Below are positions 45,949 through 57,137 of a DNA stretch of 64,000 nt, one piece after another. Source of the stretch: Timema cristinae (Eukaryota; Arthropoda; Insecta; Phasmatodea; Timematidae); the NCBI GenBank assembly GCA_039000515.1, contig JBCFYV010011135.1:16957191-17021190 (forward strand), in the 5' to 3' direction. Numbering within the stretch: the first letter of the stretch is position 1; each line of letters opens with the position of its first letter. Made by a program: the position numbers and the translations under genes. The notes under the pieces are model-generated. The model was given only the letters and a program-made list of their open reading frames with translations. It did no database searches and was not told where the DNA came from.

Positions 45949-46517
45949 CAAAGTGTTCGGAAACTCATAGCCCAAATGGCACATGTAGCTTGTTTGAACC
46001 AATAGTAATACAAAATTCCTATACACTTACATCCGGAAAACTATTTTAACACTCCACCATTAAATTGTTCCCAAAGTTTCGGTATACAGCGCCGGGAATG
46101 CAAAGCTGTTCAAACATGCGTGTACAACAGGTTGCATAAGAGTTAGGCGCGCATCACTACACACCTCGACATCTTGGAGTACGGCAGCATAACATATCAC
46201 AATTATTAATGGTAAACAACACACCAGTTCATCTAGAAATGGGAATACGTTCTGAGGGTCATCATTAACGGTCCTACATCACAAAAAGGGATTGTAATTA
46301 TTAATGGGCAGTGCCGTGCGCCAAACTCCTATGCAACTTGTTGTACACACATGCTTGAACAGCTTTACTCTTAAGCGCTATACGCCGAAACATTTAACAA
46401 ATTTAATGGTAGAGTATTAACATAGATTTCTGGATTTAAGTGTTAAGGGATTTTGTATTACTCTTGGTTCAAACAAGCTATCTATGCAGTTTGGCCTATG
46501 AGTTTCCGAACATTCTG
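45949..46517. mobile_element. Foldback element F2, complete, 569 bp
   Basis: Arms of about 200 bp are inverse copies: left CAAAGTGTTCGGAAACTCAT, right ATGAGTTTCCGAACATTCTG, with AAGCTGTTCAAACATGCGTG and CATGCTTGAACAGCTTTACT mirrored inside. TA dinucleotides border the left end, and TATA lies near the right. The TTCGGAAACT terminus and TA target suggest Tc1/mariner descent. No ORF. Confidence 0.85.
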
Positions 46518-47127
46518 TTTATATACATATAAATGATAGATGCTGAATGATTGTGAAAGTTTCTGACCTCAGGAATAAGCGAGATAGCCCATTAATAAAG
46601 ATGGCAACGATATCTTGATATAAAATATACCGGCAATCTTACAAAAACATTGACATATTTATATAGATAGTTTAGTATGTGATATATTGATCAAGTTATC
46701 GATATACTACATGTATCAGACTACGATTTAATAATCGTTAAAATAAATTAAAAAAGATTTTCTCTATTTTTATTAAACTTGCCTTTTACTTTAAACAGCT
46801 AAAACGAAAAATTAAAAATGGGAAAAGCAGCGAATAAAAGCAAAGTTAATTTAGAATAGCAGTCATTACAGATCACCCTGACTAATGCATTTCAATAAAG
46901 TAAGAAACAACTGATACATCGATTTAACTTGATAAATATATCATAGCTCTTGATACCTTCATACTTTGAGATATATCATATGATAAATATATTGATGTAT
47001 TAGGGAAAATTGCCATTCCTACCCATTAACGAGTTGAAGGACTGTGTGCCAAGTCTGTGTAGCCAGAGCCTGGTATATTTTAAGAAGGGAAGTAACTGCT
47101 TTTATTTATTTGATTGGAACCAGTAAC

Positions 47128-48108
47128 CACAGCAGGTGTGAAAACAGTTAGACATGACAGGTGCTGGTGTCTAACACAGTTAGGTATGACAGGTGCTGTG
47201 TGATACAGTTAACATGACAGTGATGTGTGAACAGTTAGACATGAGTGATGGTGTGAATACAGTTAGACATACAGGTGCTGGTGTGAACACAGACATGACA
47301 GGTGATGGTGTGAATACATTAGACATGACAGGTGATGTGTGCATACAATTAGACATGAAGGTGATGGTGTGAATACAGTTGGACATGACAGGTGCTGGTG
47401 TGAACACAGACATGACAGGTGATGGTGTGAATACAAAGACATGACAGGTGATAGTGTGAATACATTAGACATGACAGGTGATGTGTGAACACAGTTAGAC
47501 ATGACAGGTGATGGTGTGAATACAGTTAGACATGATAGGCGATGGTGTGAATACAGTTAGACATGACAGGCTGGTGTGAAACATACATGACAGGTGATGG
47601 TGTGAATACAGTTAGACATGACAGGTGCTGGTGTGAACACAGTTAGTCATGACAGGTGATGGTGTGAATACAGTTGGACATGACAGGTGCTGGGTGAACA
47701 CAGACATGACAGGTGATGGTGTGAATACAGTTAGACATGAAGGTGTTGGTGTGATACAGTTAGACATGACAAGTGATGGTGTAAAAACATTAGACATGGA
47801 CAAGTGATGGTGTGAATAAAGTTAGACATGACAGATGGGATAAGTTAGACATGAAGTACGTGTGAATACAGTTAGACATGACAGGTGATGGTGTGAATAC
47901 ATTACATGACAGATGTGTGATAGTGAAGAAGTGTGTGAATACATTTAGACATGACAGGAGATGGTGTGAATACAGTTAGACATGAAGGTGTTGGTGTGAA
48001 TACATTTAGACATGACAGGAGATGGTGTGAATAAAGTTAGACATGACAGGTGCTGGTGTGAATACATAGACATGACAGGTGCTGGTGTGAATTCAGTTAG
48101 ACAATGGT
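47128..48108 (+). repeat. 31-bp minisatellite, about 31 units
   Basis: Unit TTAGACATGACAGGTGATGG plus TGTGAATACAG, with a GGTGCTGGTGTGAACACAG variant often lacking GTTA. Many units have 1-4 bp deletions. The spurious open frames on the minus strand repeat S-C-x-x-x-F-T-P-x-P. Confidence 0.95.
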
Positions 48109-48119
48109 TTGGAACTCAA

Positions 48120-48382
48120 ATTATCCGAGGGGCCAGATTTATAAACTTAGGAGGGTGTTGTGGGCCACTACTTATATTATATATGAAGCACTTTTTTGTT
48201 GTCCAGGAGGTCGAAGTTCAAATTACAGCTGGATCTAAAGAGGTTGTTTTTACCAAATGGTTTCCTCATTCCACGTAATCAAATGCGGTTACGTTTCCTA
48301 TAATCCATATAATACTCGTCCCTCGCCTGTTGTCGTGATTAAAACGTCATATTCCGGACGGGTAGTTTTGCACTCTACAAAA
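48120..48382 (+). mobile_element. SINE family C, diverged
   Basis: CCAGGAGGTCGAAGTTCAAA (box B area), TTTTTACCAAATGGTTTCCT, CAAATGCGGTTACGTTTCC and tail CATATTCCGGACGGGTAGTT keep C order. The 88-codon frame across its left boundary is not real. Confidence 0.65.
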
Positions 48383-48482
48383 ACATAACTAGTATATATT
48401 TATGGTACTAATGTGTATACTATTATACGGTATATATACTACTTTTGTTTATGCAGGTGTAATACTACTTTATACGACCCTT

Positions 48483-48665
48483 ACTTCACCTCTGACAAGA
48501 CGTGTATTAATCACAACTTGTGAATGTGTGGCATGTCAGGCCTCCACTGTGGTTCGGATCCCACGTTAAACTGTAGGTCCTCCATTTCATCTCACAATCA
48601 CCCATTAGCGTAGGTGAAAATAACCGAACGGGTAGTAAGATGTGGTGCTAATAATAATAAATAAC
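48483..48665 (+). mobile_element. SINE family A, 5'-truncated
   Basis: CTTCACCTCTGACAAGACGT, ATTAATCACAACTTGTGAAT, then AATAACCGAACGGGTAGTAA and (AAT)n. It lacks TACCATTACA before the tail. Confidence 0.85.
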
Positions 48666-49309
48666 AAATTAACATCATTGAGTACCTGCCATGCAGTCAA
48701 AGAATATATTTTACAAAATTACAAAAAACGGATTTTTTCATCTTATATAATATAAATCCAAACGAAAACCACATTATTTAAGTGATTAGAATACCAATTA
48801 TATCCACGCTTAGATTTGATACTTTTTCTACTTTTGGTTAAGTATTTATGTTTATTACTTGATTTAGAGGGGAATCTCCCTCTAAACCCCCCCCCCCCAC
48901 TTAATGCGCCAATGCACATTCCTTTAGACATACAATTGCCACTATCGCACGCTTAAGCAGATCTTGTGGCAATTGTTTCTACGGATTATCTGTGTCTTAA
49001 ATAACTTCGTTTAGTTTTTACTTTGTTAGAGTTGACACCCACTGCAGCGTATATTAGCTACAAGTAAAGAGTCGATACGGAATGACTATGGAATTATGGG
49101 AATGAATAGCCAACTTACCCAAACTATCCCATTTTACCTTTAATTGGTTTCAAATATCCAAACACCGGCCAAACACGACTGGCCAGTCCCACGCATACTG
49201 GGGAACTGAGTACGCAGCCTTTTTAATTCTAGAAACAATACTCAATGAACCGCAATCAAAGAGAACGTTTTATTCTCATCTATAGTTTGAAGTAAAATCT
49301 ATGTTCGTC

Positions 49310-49595
49310 AAAATTCTCGCTCACCCGTCTACACTGTTGAAACATGTTCGCGTTCTTTGATGGTTCGTCACAATACCGACATTGGTTGGATCGGGGAAAT
49401 GCGCGCGGCTTTGTTGCAGGTTCGCTGGAATGTTGCAGAACTTTGCGCGGTTCACCACTCCGCTGGCCGGTCTAGACGAAGCTGTAAATACATGCCGTGA
49501 AATGAGAAAGATACAATGGCAAATTCTAACCTCAGAATCTAGGCATGTGTTCCCTACGGGAAATTATGAAATTTCCTGTTGAAAAATGTGACATT
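49310..49595 (+). other. CpG-rich patch with a 66-codon frame
   Basis: The patch includes GGGGAAATGCGCGCGGCTTT and GCGCGGTTCACCACTCCGCT in otherwise AT-rich DNA. The plus frame 49382-49582 has no recognised domain. It may be a promoter or first exon of an unseen gene; support is compositional only. Confidence 0.25.
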
Positions 49596-49599
49596 TATA

Positions 49600-50770
49600 T
49601 TTGTTCTTTAGTTAAATTTTGAAAGTAACCACTTCGTAATCGCAGGGTTAGGAGGTTGTAAAACGCCCGAAATACGGATACTTCAAAGTTTAAATTAAGA
49701 CCCACATATATTATCCCTCTCTAACAAAATGCATAAAGCAACTCTAAATCTAAATAGGCATATCTCACTTTTCTAAATTAAATAATTCTATACCACTATA
49801 AAGTTAAATGATAAATGGTTGGACGGACAAATTAATTTAGTTAATAAAACAAAGGAAACGCAATGCATGCCATTCTCGCAAAATAATTTTAGGCGCGGCG
49901 TGCTCAGATTGAATAATTTGTTAACTGGTGGCTGTGTGTGGTGTTTTATATGTTACCCCCACTCTACTTCCTTTTACTTACGACCACAAATAATATAAAA
50001 GAGAATGGTGTAATCTTTGTAACATGCAAAAAGGTAAAACATTTGCAAGATTTAAAAAAAATAACAATATGAATGGTTTAATCAAAGTAATGCTTTACAT
50101 GGTCTCAAAAATCAAACTGAGGTATGTTGAAAAAATCAAAATTAAATAATAACTTTATATATTATTTCACGCAGTTAAATTGAGGGGATGTTACAAAACA
50201 CGTAACCTATTCTACAATCAAATGGGTCCGTCTTGAAGAGACAGTACGACCCATAATTTTGATTATAGTACAAACAATTATTGCAAATAATATCCACCAG
50301 GAAATTATATAATGAAAAAAATAAGAGCCTTATGGGAATCTTTAAAATGTTACCAAAGTATCAAATTCACTCCAATGAATGTATACTTCAAAACATTGAT
50401 ATAAATATTATATATCTCTCAGATATTTTAAATGACATGAGATTTGGCTAACAGTCTTTAGTCAAACTCCCTCGGGACTATCGAATCTCGACATAAAAAT
50501 TGGAAACGTCAACAAGAACTCTACTATTTAATAATAAAGATAATACAATACTTGAAGCAGAGCATAGCAAAAGATTTGGAAAATATATTAATGTTAATTT
50601 GTCTCATAATATATTAATTTTATCGATCAGAGAAAGTTACGTTATTTTGATCAATACTTCAAAATGCAGTCTACAAAAGAAACATTACCCTAAAAATGCA
50701 AATACAATTACTGGTAACCACAATTTCAAAACTATTTACATTTAACACGTCCAACACAAAATCAATTAAT
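49600..50770. other. No gene recognised
   Basis: AT-rich; the 81-codon plus frame at 50500-50745 has low-complexity AT-driven composition. Confidence 0.4.
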
Positions 50771-50776
50771 AATTGT

Positions 50777-51039
50777 AACCGCCTCGGTGTCGTAGTTGGC
50801 TAACGCGCTTGTCGTGTTGAGCTCGACTGCTGAGGACGGGGAGATCAAGGTTCGATTCTCGGTCGGGTGAACTGGGTGTGGTTTTTCCTAAATGGTTTTC
50901 CACTCACACTCCACGCAAATGCGGGTTCACTCCCTCTAATTTAACCTTCCCTATTCTTAATCCATTAGCGTAATTAGTACTTAAAGCGTACAACCCGAAC
51001 GGGTAGTAAGATACGGTGCTAAATATTTATTAATTATTA
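50777..51039 (+). mobile_element. SINE family B, full length, 12-bp TSD
   Basis: Best forward-strand reference copy: CCGCCTCGGTGTCGTAGTTG, GGCTAACGCGCTTGTCG, GGGGAGATCAAGGTTCGATT, body CCTAAATGGTTTTCCACTC, tail CAACCCGAACGGGTAGTAAG and GGTGCTAAATA. ATTAATAATTGT flanks it at 50765-50776 and 51040-51051. Confidence 0.93.
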
Positions 51040-51516
51040 ATTAATAATTGTGGTTATTAAGTATCGTGACAGACCCTAGCGCCCAAGTGGCGACAGAAAA
51101 TAAATAGAGTTTCATTTCAAAATATATATTCAAGTAAAAAATATATTTGAGAATAGAAAAATTACAACGGCTTATCTGGCTAATACTAAAAGTTAAATTT
51201 AAATTAGAGTCCAAAATATAAACCACCATAGATTATGTCCATAAAATATAATGCATGAATATTTATTCTGACATTGTCCAAGTCCAGAACAGACCTTGAA
51301 GCGTTGAAATCGATCTGTCACCTTAGTATACACAAACATCACTCTTTATAGGGTTTCGTTGCTAAGGGCACAAAGTGAGAGAACAGAACACTCGGTCGGT
51401 GACGTCAATTTGGCCTTCTAGAACTTTTCGATCATCACGTAGACCACTTGTTGTCAGAGCTCCTCCATCTGACTTCCAAACAATATTTCTTCAATCTCCT
51501 ATGTTGTGGATGTAAT

Positions 51517-51890
51517 TCACGTCCCTCCCATCAGAGGGCAGGTAAGCAGTCTTCCTCTAGTCAAGGTAATTCCTGGGCCGGCCCACTTTAGTGTATCGTT
51601 GATCAAGTTGTTGTGGACGTCAGCTGTTGGAACATCATAGCTCACTTGGTCCACTTCCCCAACTAGGATGTCACATGTGTTGGCCCGTCTTGGTGGTTGC
51701 TCTATCCAGAAGATACAATCGGTAAGTACATGAACAGTTTTATTTTGTATAGAGTTTATTTTTGTTTTATATTGTACTGAATTCTTAATTATATAGAATG
51801 AAACTACGAGAACTACAATAAAAAAGAGTACTATTGTAGGAAGATGATTAGTATCAATACTATTTGGAGTGGGTAGTATGAATCAAATAG
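51517..51890 (-). other. Open stretch of about 118 codons, possible coding remnant
   Basis: One minus-strand frame is open from about 51878 to TGA at 51517-51519. Its N-terminal part is AT-rich and contains a hydrophobic run LFFIVVLVVSFYII. The C-terminal part (51517-51715, GC about 50 percent) reads EQPPRRANTCDILVGEVDQV, then YDVPTADVHNNLI and WAGPGITLTRG. It has no ATG start. It could be an exon with unresolved borders or a retroelement fragment; no family recognised. Confidence 0.25.
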
Positions 51891-52164
51891 AGAGTTATGG
51901 GTGAAGGTTAACATGAGGGTGGTTCCTTTTGTAACTCAATGTTACATCTAGTCCGCATGCAAGGCCAGCTGTAAGTGTGGGCTGGGCTGTGGATGGCGGG
52001 GGGGGGGGGGGGGGGAATCACTAACTGAAGGTAGTTAAAAAAGAGTTTTCCAATTTCCTTCTTGATTTCTAAAACTATTATCGTAATCAGTACATAACCG
52101 TACAACCTGAACTGTTAGTAAAACGCTGTGGTAAACAGAAAGGTTACTTTTGGTAATTAAACTA

Positions 52165-52435
52165 TAACAGTTGTAGTCCGTGGTTCAATTCTTGGTCCCG
52201 GCACAGATCTATATTATTACCAAACCTTTCCTTCACCTCTGACAAGACGTGTATTAATCACAACTTGTGAATGGGGGGAATGCCAGGCCTCAGCCGTGGT
52301 TCGGATTCTACGTTAAACTGTAGGTCCTTCATTTCATCTCATAATCACCCTACCATTACACATTAGCGTAAGTGCTTATGACCCCAACGGGTAGTAAGAC
52401 TCGGTGCTAATAATAATATAATTATAATAATAATC
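52165..52435 (+). mobile_element. SINE family A, nearly full length
   Basis: Starts inside the head (GTGGTTCAATTCTTGGTCCC, box B). The body carries the ATTAATCACAACTTG segment. Tail ATGACCCCAACGGGTAGTAA then (AAT)n. Confidence 0.88.
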
Positions 52436-52639
52436 TAACAGTTGCTTTCTGTATTGGTTTGCCGTAGTGTTCATGTGAGTGGTTGCTAGCATAGCTTCCA
52501 AATTATTCGCTCGGATCATTGATTCTCTTTTATGACTTCTAAGTCTCATCCTACGACAGGCCTAGCCAGCAGGTAATGGAAAATATATGGCTTGAATAAA
52601 AAAACTGACCACAGGCTGGAAAAAGTAATGGAGGTAAAT

Positions 52640-52770
52640 TGGAGGTACTAGGGTAACTTTTCCTAATTCCCTCCACGCGAATAAAGGTACATTTCTTCTA
52701 AATTCTACCCACCCCACAAGCGTAGTTACATGTGGATATCCCATATGGGTGTCCAATAAACATAATAATT
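52640..52770 (+). mobile_element. SINE tail fragment (B/C type)
   Basis: CCTAATTCCCTCCACGCGAA, ACATTTCTTCTAAATTC and a very diverged tail CCATATGGGTGTCCAATAA. Confidence 0.5.
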
Positions 52771-53185
52771 TCAAAAATAAGAATCGGATACTAGGTGATC
52801 AAAGGGTCGAATTGGTCTCAAAGACAAATATTGGGGTTAAACCCGGCAGGATGAAAACCACGGCCATATGGCAAAATAAACCATTAATCTTCATTCACTG
52901 ACTTTGAGATACTTTAATTTGGTTTACCGCACAATTAAAATATAGAAAGCAGAATACATTTTTCCAAATTATTTGTAAAGAATATGATAGATCATTAATC
53001 AAATAGATTATATTACATTCTATGATTTCGTATAATTACACAGTTAATTGACAATAGATCTTATAGCATCTAACGAAAATAATTAATCAAAATACTATAT
53101 TAAAATGATGCTCCATTGTTTCCATTTCCAAAAATACGTGTTTGGATTCCAATGACTCACAATTAATAGCTATGTATAGGTTTTT

Positions 53186-53900
53186 TAAACAGCGTCTTGC
53201 TACCCATTCGAGTTATACGCTTATATACTAATTACGCTAATGGGTTAGGTATAAGTAAGGTAGAACTTAAAGTAAGTGTACCCACATTTGCATGGAGATA
53301 GTGGGAAACCAGCCTCAGTACACCCTACCAGAATCGAACCACGCTCTTACTGTTATCGGCAATCTATACTTATAAAATAACATGTCCTGACTGACTGACT
53401 GATTCATCATTGCAGAGCGCAAACTATCAAGGCTACAAGCATGACATTCGGACTGTATATTCATTTTGTTATGTAGGCACCACTAAGAAAGGATTTTAGA
53501 AAATTCCACCCCAAAGGGGTCAAAATAGGGGATGATAATATGTATGATAATATGTATGAAAGTCCGTCATTTTGAAAGTTACATAACAAAATTTTGTATT
53601 TCGGTTATTGACGTAAAACAAATAAATACGTGTTTCAGGAATTTTGGAAATTTTATTTAATAAGGGATGAAAAAGGGGTTGAAAGTTTGTATCGGACTTG
53701 CATTATTTTTTATCTGAGGTCAAGTTATGGTCATCAACGTAACGTAATATTTTAAATTAATCTGTAAATACATATGTATATTTTCGTATTTGTATATAAT
53801 CAACTTCCACGCGAGCAAAGCCGCGGGCAACAGCTATCTAGTCTAGTATATTGCGATAGTAGCGCCTTAAGCCATGCGGCCACTGAGGCAGGTTGCTTTG
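53186..53900 (-). mobile_element. SINE family C interrupted by a Helitron
   Basis: The tail and body lie at 53186-53362 (AGCGTCTTGCTACCCATTCG to CTGTTATCGGCAA). The head resumes at 53847-53900 (TATTGCGATAGTAGCGCCTT to GGCCACTGAGGCAGG). Together they make one class II tRNA-headed element on the minus strand. Confidence 0.85.
53363..53846 (+). mobile_element. Non-autonomous Helitron, 484 bp
   Basis: Begins TCTATACTTATAAAATAAC and ends CTAG, inserted exactly between A and T (CGGCAA|TCTATAC and GTCTAG|TATTG), the Helitron target rule, with no duplication. The 3' region ACGCGAGCAAAGCCGCGGGC just before CAACAGCTA forms a short GC-rich hairpin. The type (TCTATACT start, GCCGCGGGCAACAGCTAG-like end) is one I associate with arthropod Helitrons. 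No Rep/helicase coding. Confidence 0.88.
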
Positions 53901-54194
53901 TTTCATCGCTACATAATATGGCCCTTTAATAATATTACCTTTTAATATTTTTTTTAAGCTCGTAGTTTTGACATAAGATATTAAGAACCTGTTATTGTTA
54001 TTTTAATGATATTCCACGCTCTATTCATAAATTTGACTAACAATGCACAGTGTGTATAATAGATTTGAGCTAACGAGCAACCGAATAGCTATATTTTGAG
54101 AAATGAATATATTTAACTAAAATATGACATAGACTAGGGTGGTCCAACGTTTTTATTTATAACAAGGGCCAAATCTGACTATCGCTTGCACCGC

Positions 54195-54450
54195 TGGTCG
54201 GCCATATATACATATATATATGTATATATATAATATATGTATATATATATATGAATATATAATATATGTATATATAATATATGTATGTATATATAATATA
54301 TGATATATATAATATATGTATATATAATATATGTATGTAATATATGTATATATAATATATGTATATAATATATGATATAAATATATGAATATATAATATA
54401 TGTATATATAATAATGTATATAATATATGTATATATGTATATATATGGTG
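54195..54450. repeat. TA-rich minisatellite (TATATAATATATG)n
   Basis: Irregular tandem repeats of about 12-20 bp built from TATATATAATATATGTA. It interrupts or borders a hAT-like sequence starting TAGGGTGGTCCAACG at 54136. Confidence 0.9.
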
Positions 54451-54741
54451 AATTTTCTTTACAAGTGGATGTAAACTAATGTAATTCCAAAGCAGTTTTT
54501 TGATAGGTCTTACCGTTTAGCCACAAGATACCTCCTAATAAAGATTCACACCGACTATAAAGTTGTTTCGATATTTTGAATTTTTTTCCCGGGGGCTAAA
54601 AATAACATTATTTAACTTTTTGGAGTTTTCCCGTCAGTGACAGTCTAGAAGCTATAAGTTTGCCATTTTCAAATTTCTAGCTCATCTGGAAGTGTGTAAA
54701 CATTAATATCAGTGAATGTGTCAGAAGTGTGGCTTTATAGT

Positions 54742-54743
54742 AC

Positions 54744-54792
<49 letters not shown>
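54742..54792 (+). repeat. (AAT)n microsatellite
   Basis: About 16 AAT triplets. It may be the tail of an otherwise lost SINE. Confidence 0.9.
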
Positions 54793-54918
54793 TTTAGCTA
54801 TCCGAACGAAATATAAGCACGCCTCGGTTTCCGCATGGTCTAACGCGCTACTCTTGCAGTAGACTAGACTGCCGATAACGGGGGTGATCTAGGTTTGAAT
54901 CTCGGTCGGGTGTAATAA

Positions 54919-55178
54919 AGGCCATTTCACACATGTATCCACGATGTCCACATTTATTATGAACCAAATAAATGTCCATGACATTTTTGATGCCTACAAA
55001 CTTGAGTTGCTATACTGTAGTGTGGTATAGGCGACCACGTGCTCTTCAAAACGCCACTACGCATGCTCAGTCGAAAGCGTTCACGCGGATGGCCTGCCGT
55101 TCGCTCGGAGAGAGTTATCTGAGAACGTCCGTACAACGGACACTTCGGACGATCCGTGACACCAGTGTGAAATGGCCT
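54919..55178. mobile_element. Harbinger-type MITE inside a SINE, TAA TSD
   Basis: Terminal inverted repeats AGGCCATTTCACAC (54919) and GTGTGAAATGGCCT (ending 55178). TAA lies outside both (54916-54918, 55179-55181), matching the PIF/Harbinger 3-bp target. 260 bp with higher GC; the 69-codon frame inside is not a gene. Confidence 0.85.
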
Positions 55179-55318
55179 TAAGTTTTTTTTTTCTTTCCAA
55201 AATTGTCTTCCACTCTTCTTCCCCGCAAATGTGGGAACACTTTATCTAAATAAAACCTTACAAATACCTGAAACCATTAGAGTAATTATTAGTGCATAAG
55301 CGTATAGCACAAACGAGT

Positions 55319-55595
55319 ATTATTATTAGCACCGCGTCTTACTACCCGTTCGGGTTATACGCACTTACGCTAATGTGTAATGGTAGGGTGATTGTGAGAT
55401 GAAATGGAGGACCTACAGTTTAACGTGGAATCCGAACCACGGTGGAGGCCTGACATTCCCCACATTCACAAGATGTCTTGTCAAGAGGTGAAGGAAGGGT
55501 TTGGAAATCAGATAAATCTGTGCCGGTACTGAGGATTGAACCCCGGACCCAGGCATAGAAGTCCGACACCTTACCCCTGGACCACCAGGTCACCC
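55319..55595 (-). mobile_element. SINE family A, full length, inserted in a SINE tail
   Basis: (ATT)n AGCACCGCGTCTTAC to GACCACCAGGTCACCC. It interrupts the tail hairpin of the older family C element; flanks GCACAAACGAGT and CATCCAAACGGGT form an aged duplication. Confidence 0.9.
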
Positions 55596-55926
55596 ATCCA
55601 AACGGGTGGTAAGACGCGGTGGTAAAAATAAACTCAATGTAGCCCTACTAACAACACTTAATAAACAAATATTTTCTATACTTATAATAAATTATATTCC
55701 TAATTGGTAGAATATTTCATATCACACTGTAAAAAATAGGTTTATTAATCTTCCAAAAATCAATAGTGAAATATGAACGCATACATTACTTTCACAAAAC
55801 AACTTAGCATTATAAATATATCATATGTATACTGTATAGGCCTACATAATTTAATTATTACAATATTTATATATTTGAATCATTAATGAGGCTATTTCAC
55901 ATCCACCACTGAAGGTATTCCATCCA

Positions 55927-56550
55927 AGGCCGTAGTCAGGTTAAGATTTCAGGGGGGAGGTGGAGTTTTGTGAGCACATCCCCCAATTTTCGGAGAGTAG
56001 AAAAAATTCTAAAGAATAAATAGTTATAAAAGCTATCCGAAGTATTTTTTATGGCAACATAACCCCCTGACTGTCAAAGGCTAGGAAAAATTATATATAT
56101 TAAATACCTCTAGAATCTCTCTGAAGTGTTTTTTTCATGGCAACATAACACCATAACCGCCGAAGGCTAGAAAAATTTCTAAATACTAAACACCTCTAGA
56201 AACTATATAGAAAGTTTTTTTTATGGCAACATAGCTCCCTAACTGGTGAAGGCTGGAAAAATTCTCAATATTAAACACCTATAAAGGCTCTCTAAAGTGT
56301 TTTTTTTTATAGTAATATAGCCCCTTAACTCCTAAAGGCAAGGAAAATTTCTAAGTACTAAACACCTCTAGAAGCTCTCTTAAGTGTTTTTTTTTATGGT
56401 AATACAGCCCCTTAATTTTTACTCGTGCCTTAATTTTGATATTGTTTGAACCGTAAATAAAGCCATATATATATTTGTTCATTAAATTTCGGGGTGGGGG
56501 GGGGGGGGAGGAGGAGGGGGAGGTTAACCCTAGTCCCCCCCCCCCCTTGA
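55927..56550. mobile_element. Inserted repeat with 9-bp TSD and internal 83-bp tandem units
   Basis: TTCCATCCA occurs at 55918-55926 and 56551-56559. Between them the element starts AGGCCGTAGTCAGG, holds about five units of roughly 83 bp (TTTTTATGGCAACATA, CCCCTTAACT, AAGGCTAGGAAAA, TAAACACCTCTAGAAGCTCT) at 55990-56415, and ends in poly-G and poly-C tracts before CTTGA. No terminal inverted repeat is obvious. A 9-bp duplication would suit a Mutator-like element; class unproven. Confidence 0.65.
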
Positions 56551-56570
56551 TTCCATCCATTTTCCTCCAG

Positions 56571-56616
56571 GATCCTTACTGTGAGGGCCACAAGTTGGAC
56601 TACTCTGACATAGACA
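56571..56616 (+). CDS. Candidate 46-bp mini-exon
   Basis: The acceptor TTCCATCCATTTTCCTCCAG precedes and the donor GTGAGT follows. Only one of the three frames is open: DPYCEGHKLDYSDID plus one base. The sequence is GC-balanced in AT-rich DNA. It does not continue the frame of the K2P exon at 14246-14516 directly (phase 1 would meet a stop), so it belongs to another transcript, to a chain with intermediate exons, or is chance. An insertion has duplicated its polypyrimidine tract. Confidence 0.35.
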
Positions 56617-57137
56617 GTGAGTGACTCCTTATGGTATATTACCATTAATTTCCTCTCCACTTTTCTCAAGTTACCATAAAGCTTCAGGCAAGAGCTATTC
56701 TCATTAACGATCTGTTCAAAATGTTGTCAAGTGAACAACGCAAAACTGGGGAAAACCACGATCATCCCAGACGAAACCGATACTGTTGTTAGATAAATGC
56801 TAACTTTCCTCTCCTGGGGGTGCTTGTATGTTATATACTAAATACACATAGAGGGAGTATTTGAGGGACATCAACAAGTCCTGTGAACATTTTCAACCTC
56901 TTGTCGTGGTAATTTCCTGGGGGGGGGGGGGGGATTTTCTAGGAATTACTTCGCATCAGCTCGCGGTAGAGAATTATCCACTCGTGCGAATGACAAGTGA
57001 ACTTGTGGTACCATTAGAAAACATAGTTATATTGAGAGTAGAGACGGGAATCGTTGGTCAAAACTGTCATCCGTAAATGATCAAAGAGTAGTTTTACAGA
57101 AAAACTTTCATATAATTGTGCTTTCAAAGAGTTTTTT

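Larger units (their letters stand above)
54826..55625 (+). mobile_element. SINE family C split by two later insertions
   Basis: Host pieces: head CGCCTCGGTTTCCGCATGGT through GGTTTGAATCTCGGTCGGGT (54826-54915), body 55182-55318, and tail ATCCAAACGGGTGGTAAGAC (from about 55597). A Harbinger-type MITE and a family A SINE sit inside. Confidence 0.85.

Noticed and set aside
47180..47803. S-C-x-x-F-T-P repeat peptides on the minus strand
   Set aside because: They are translations of the 31-bp minisatellite with random frame changes.
54972..55181. 69-codon arginine-rich plus frame
   Set aside because: It is contained in the Harbinger-type MITE and its terminal repeat.
56861..57076. 71-codon plus frame after a poly-G tract
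   Set aside because: The frame runs through poly-G and lacks convincing splice sites; no family recognised.
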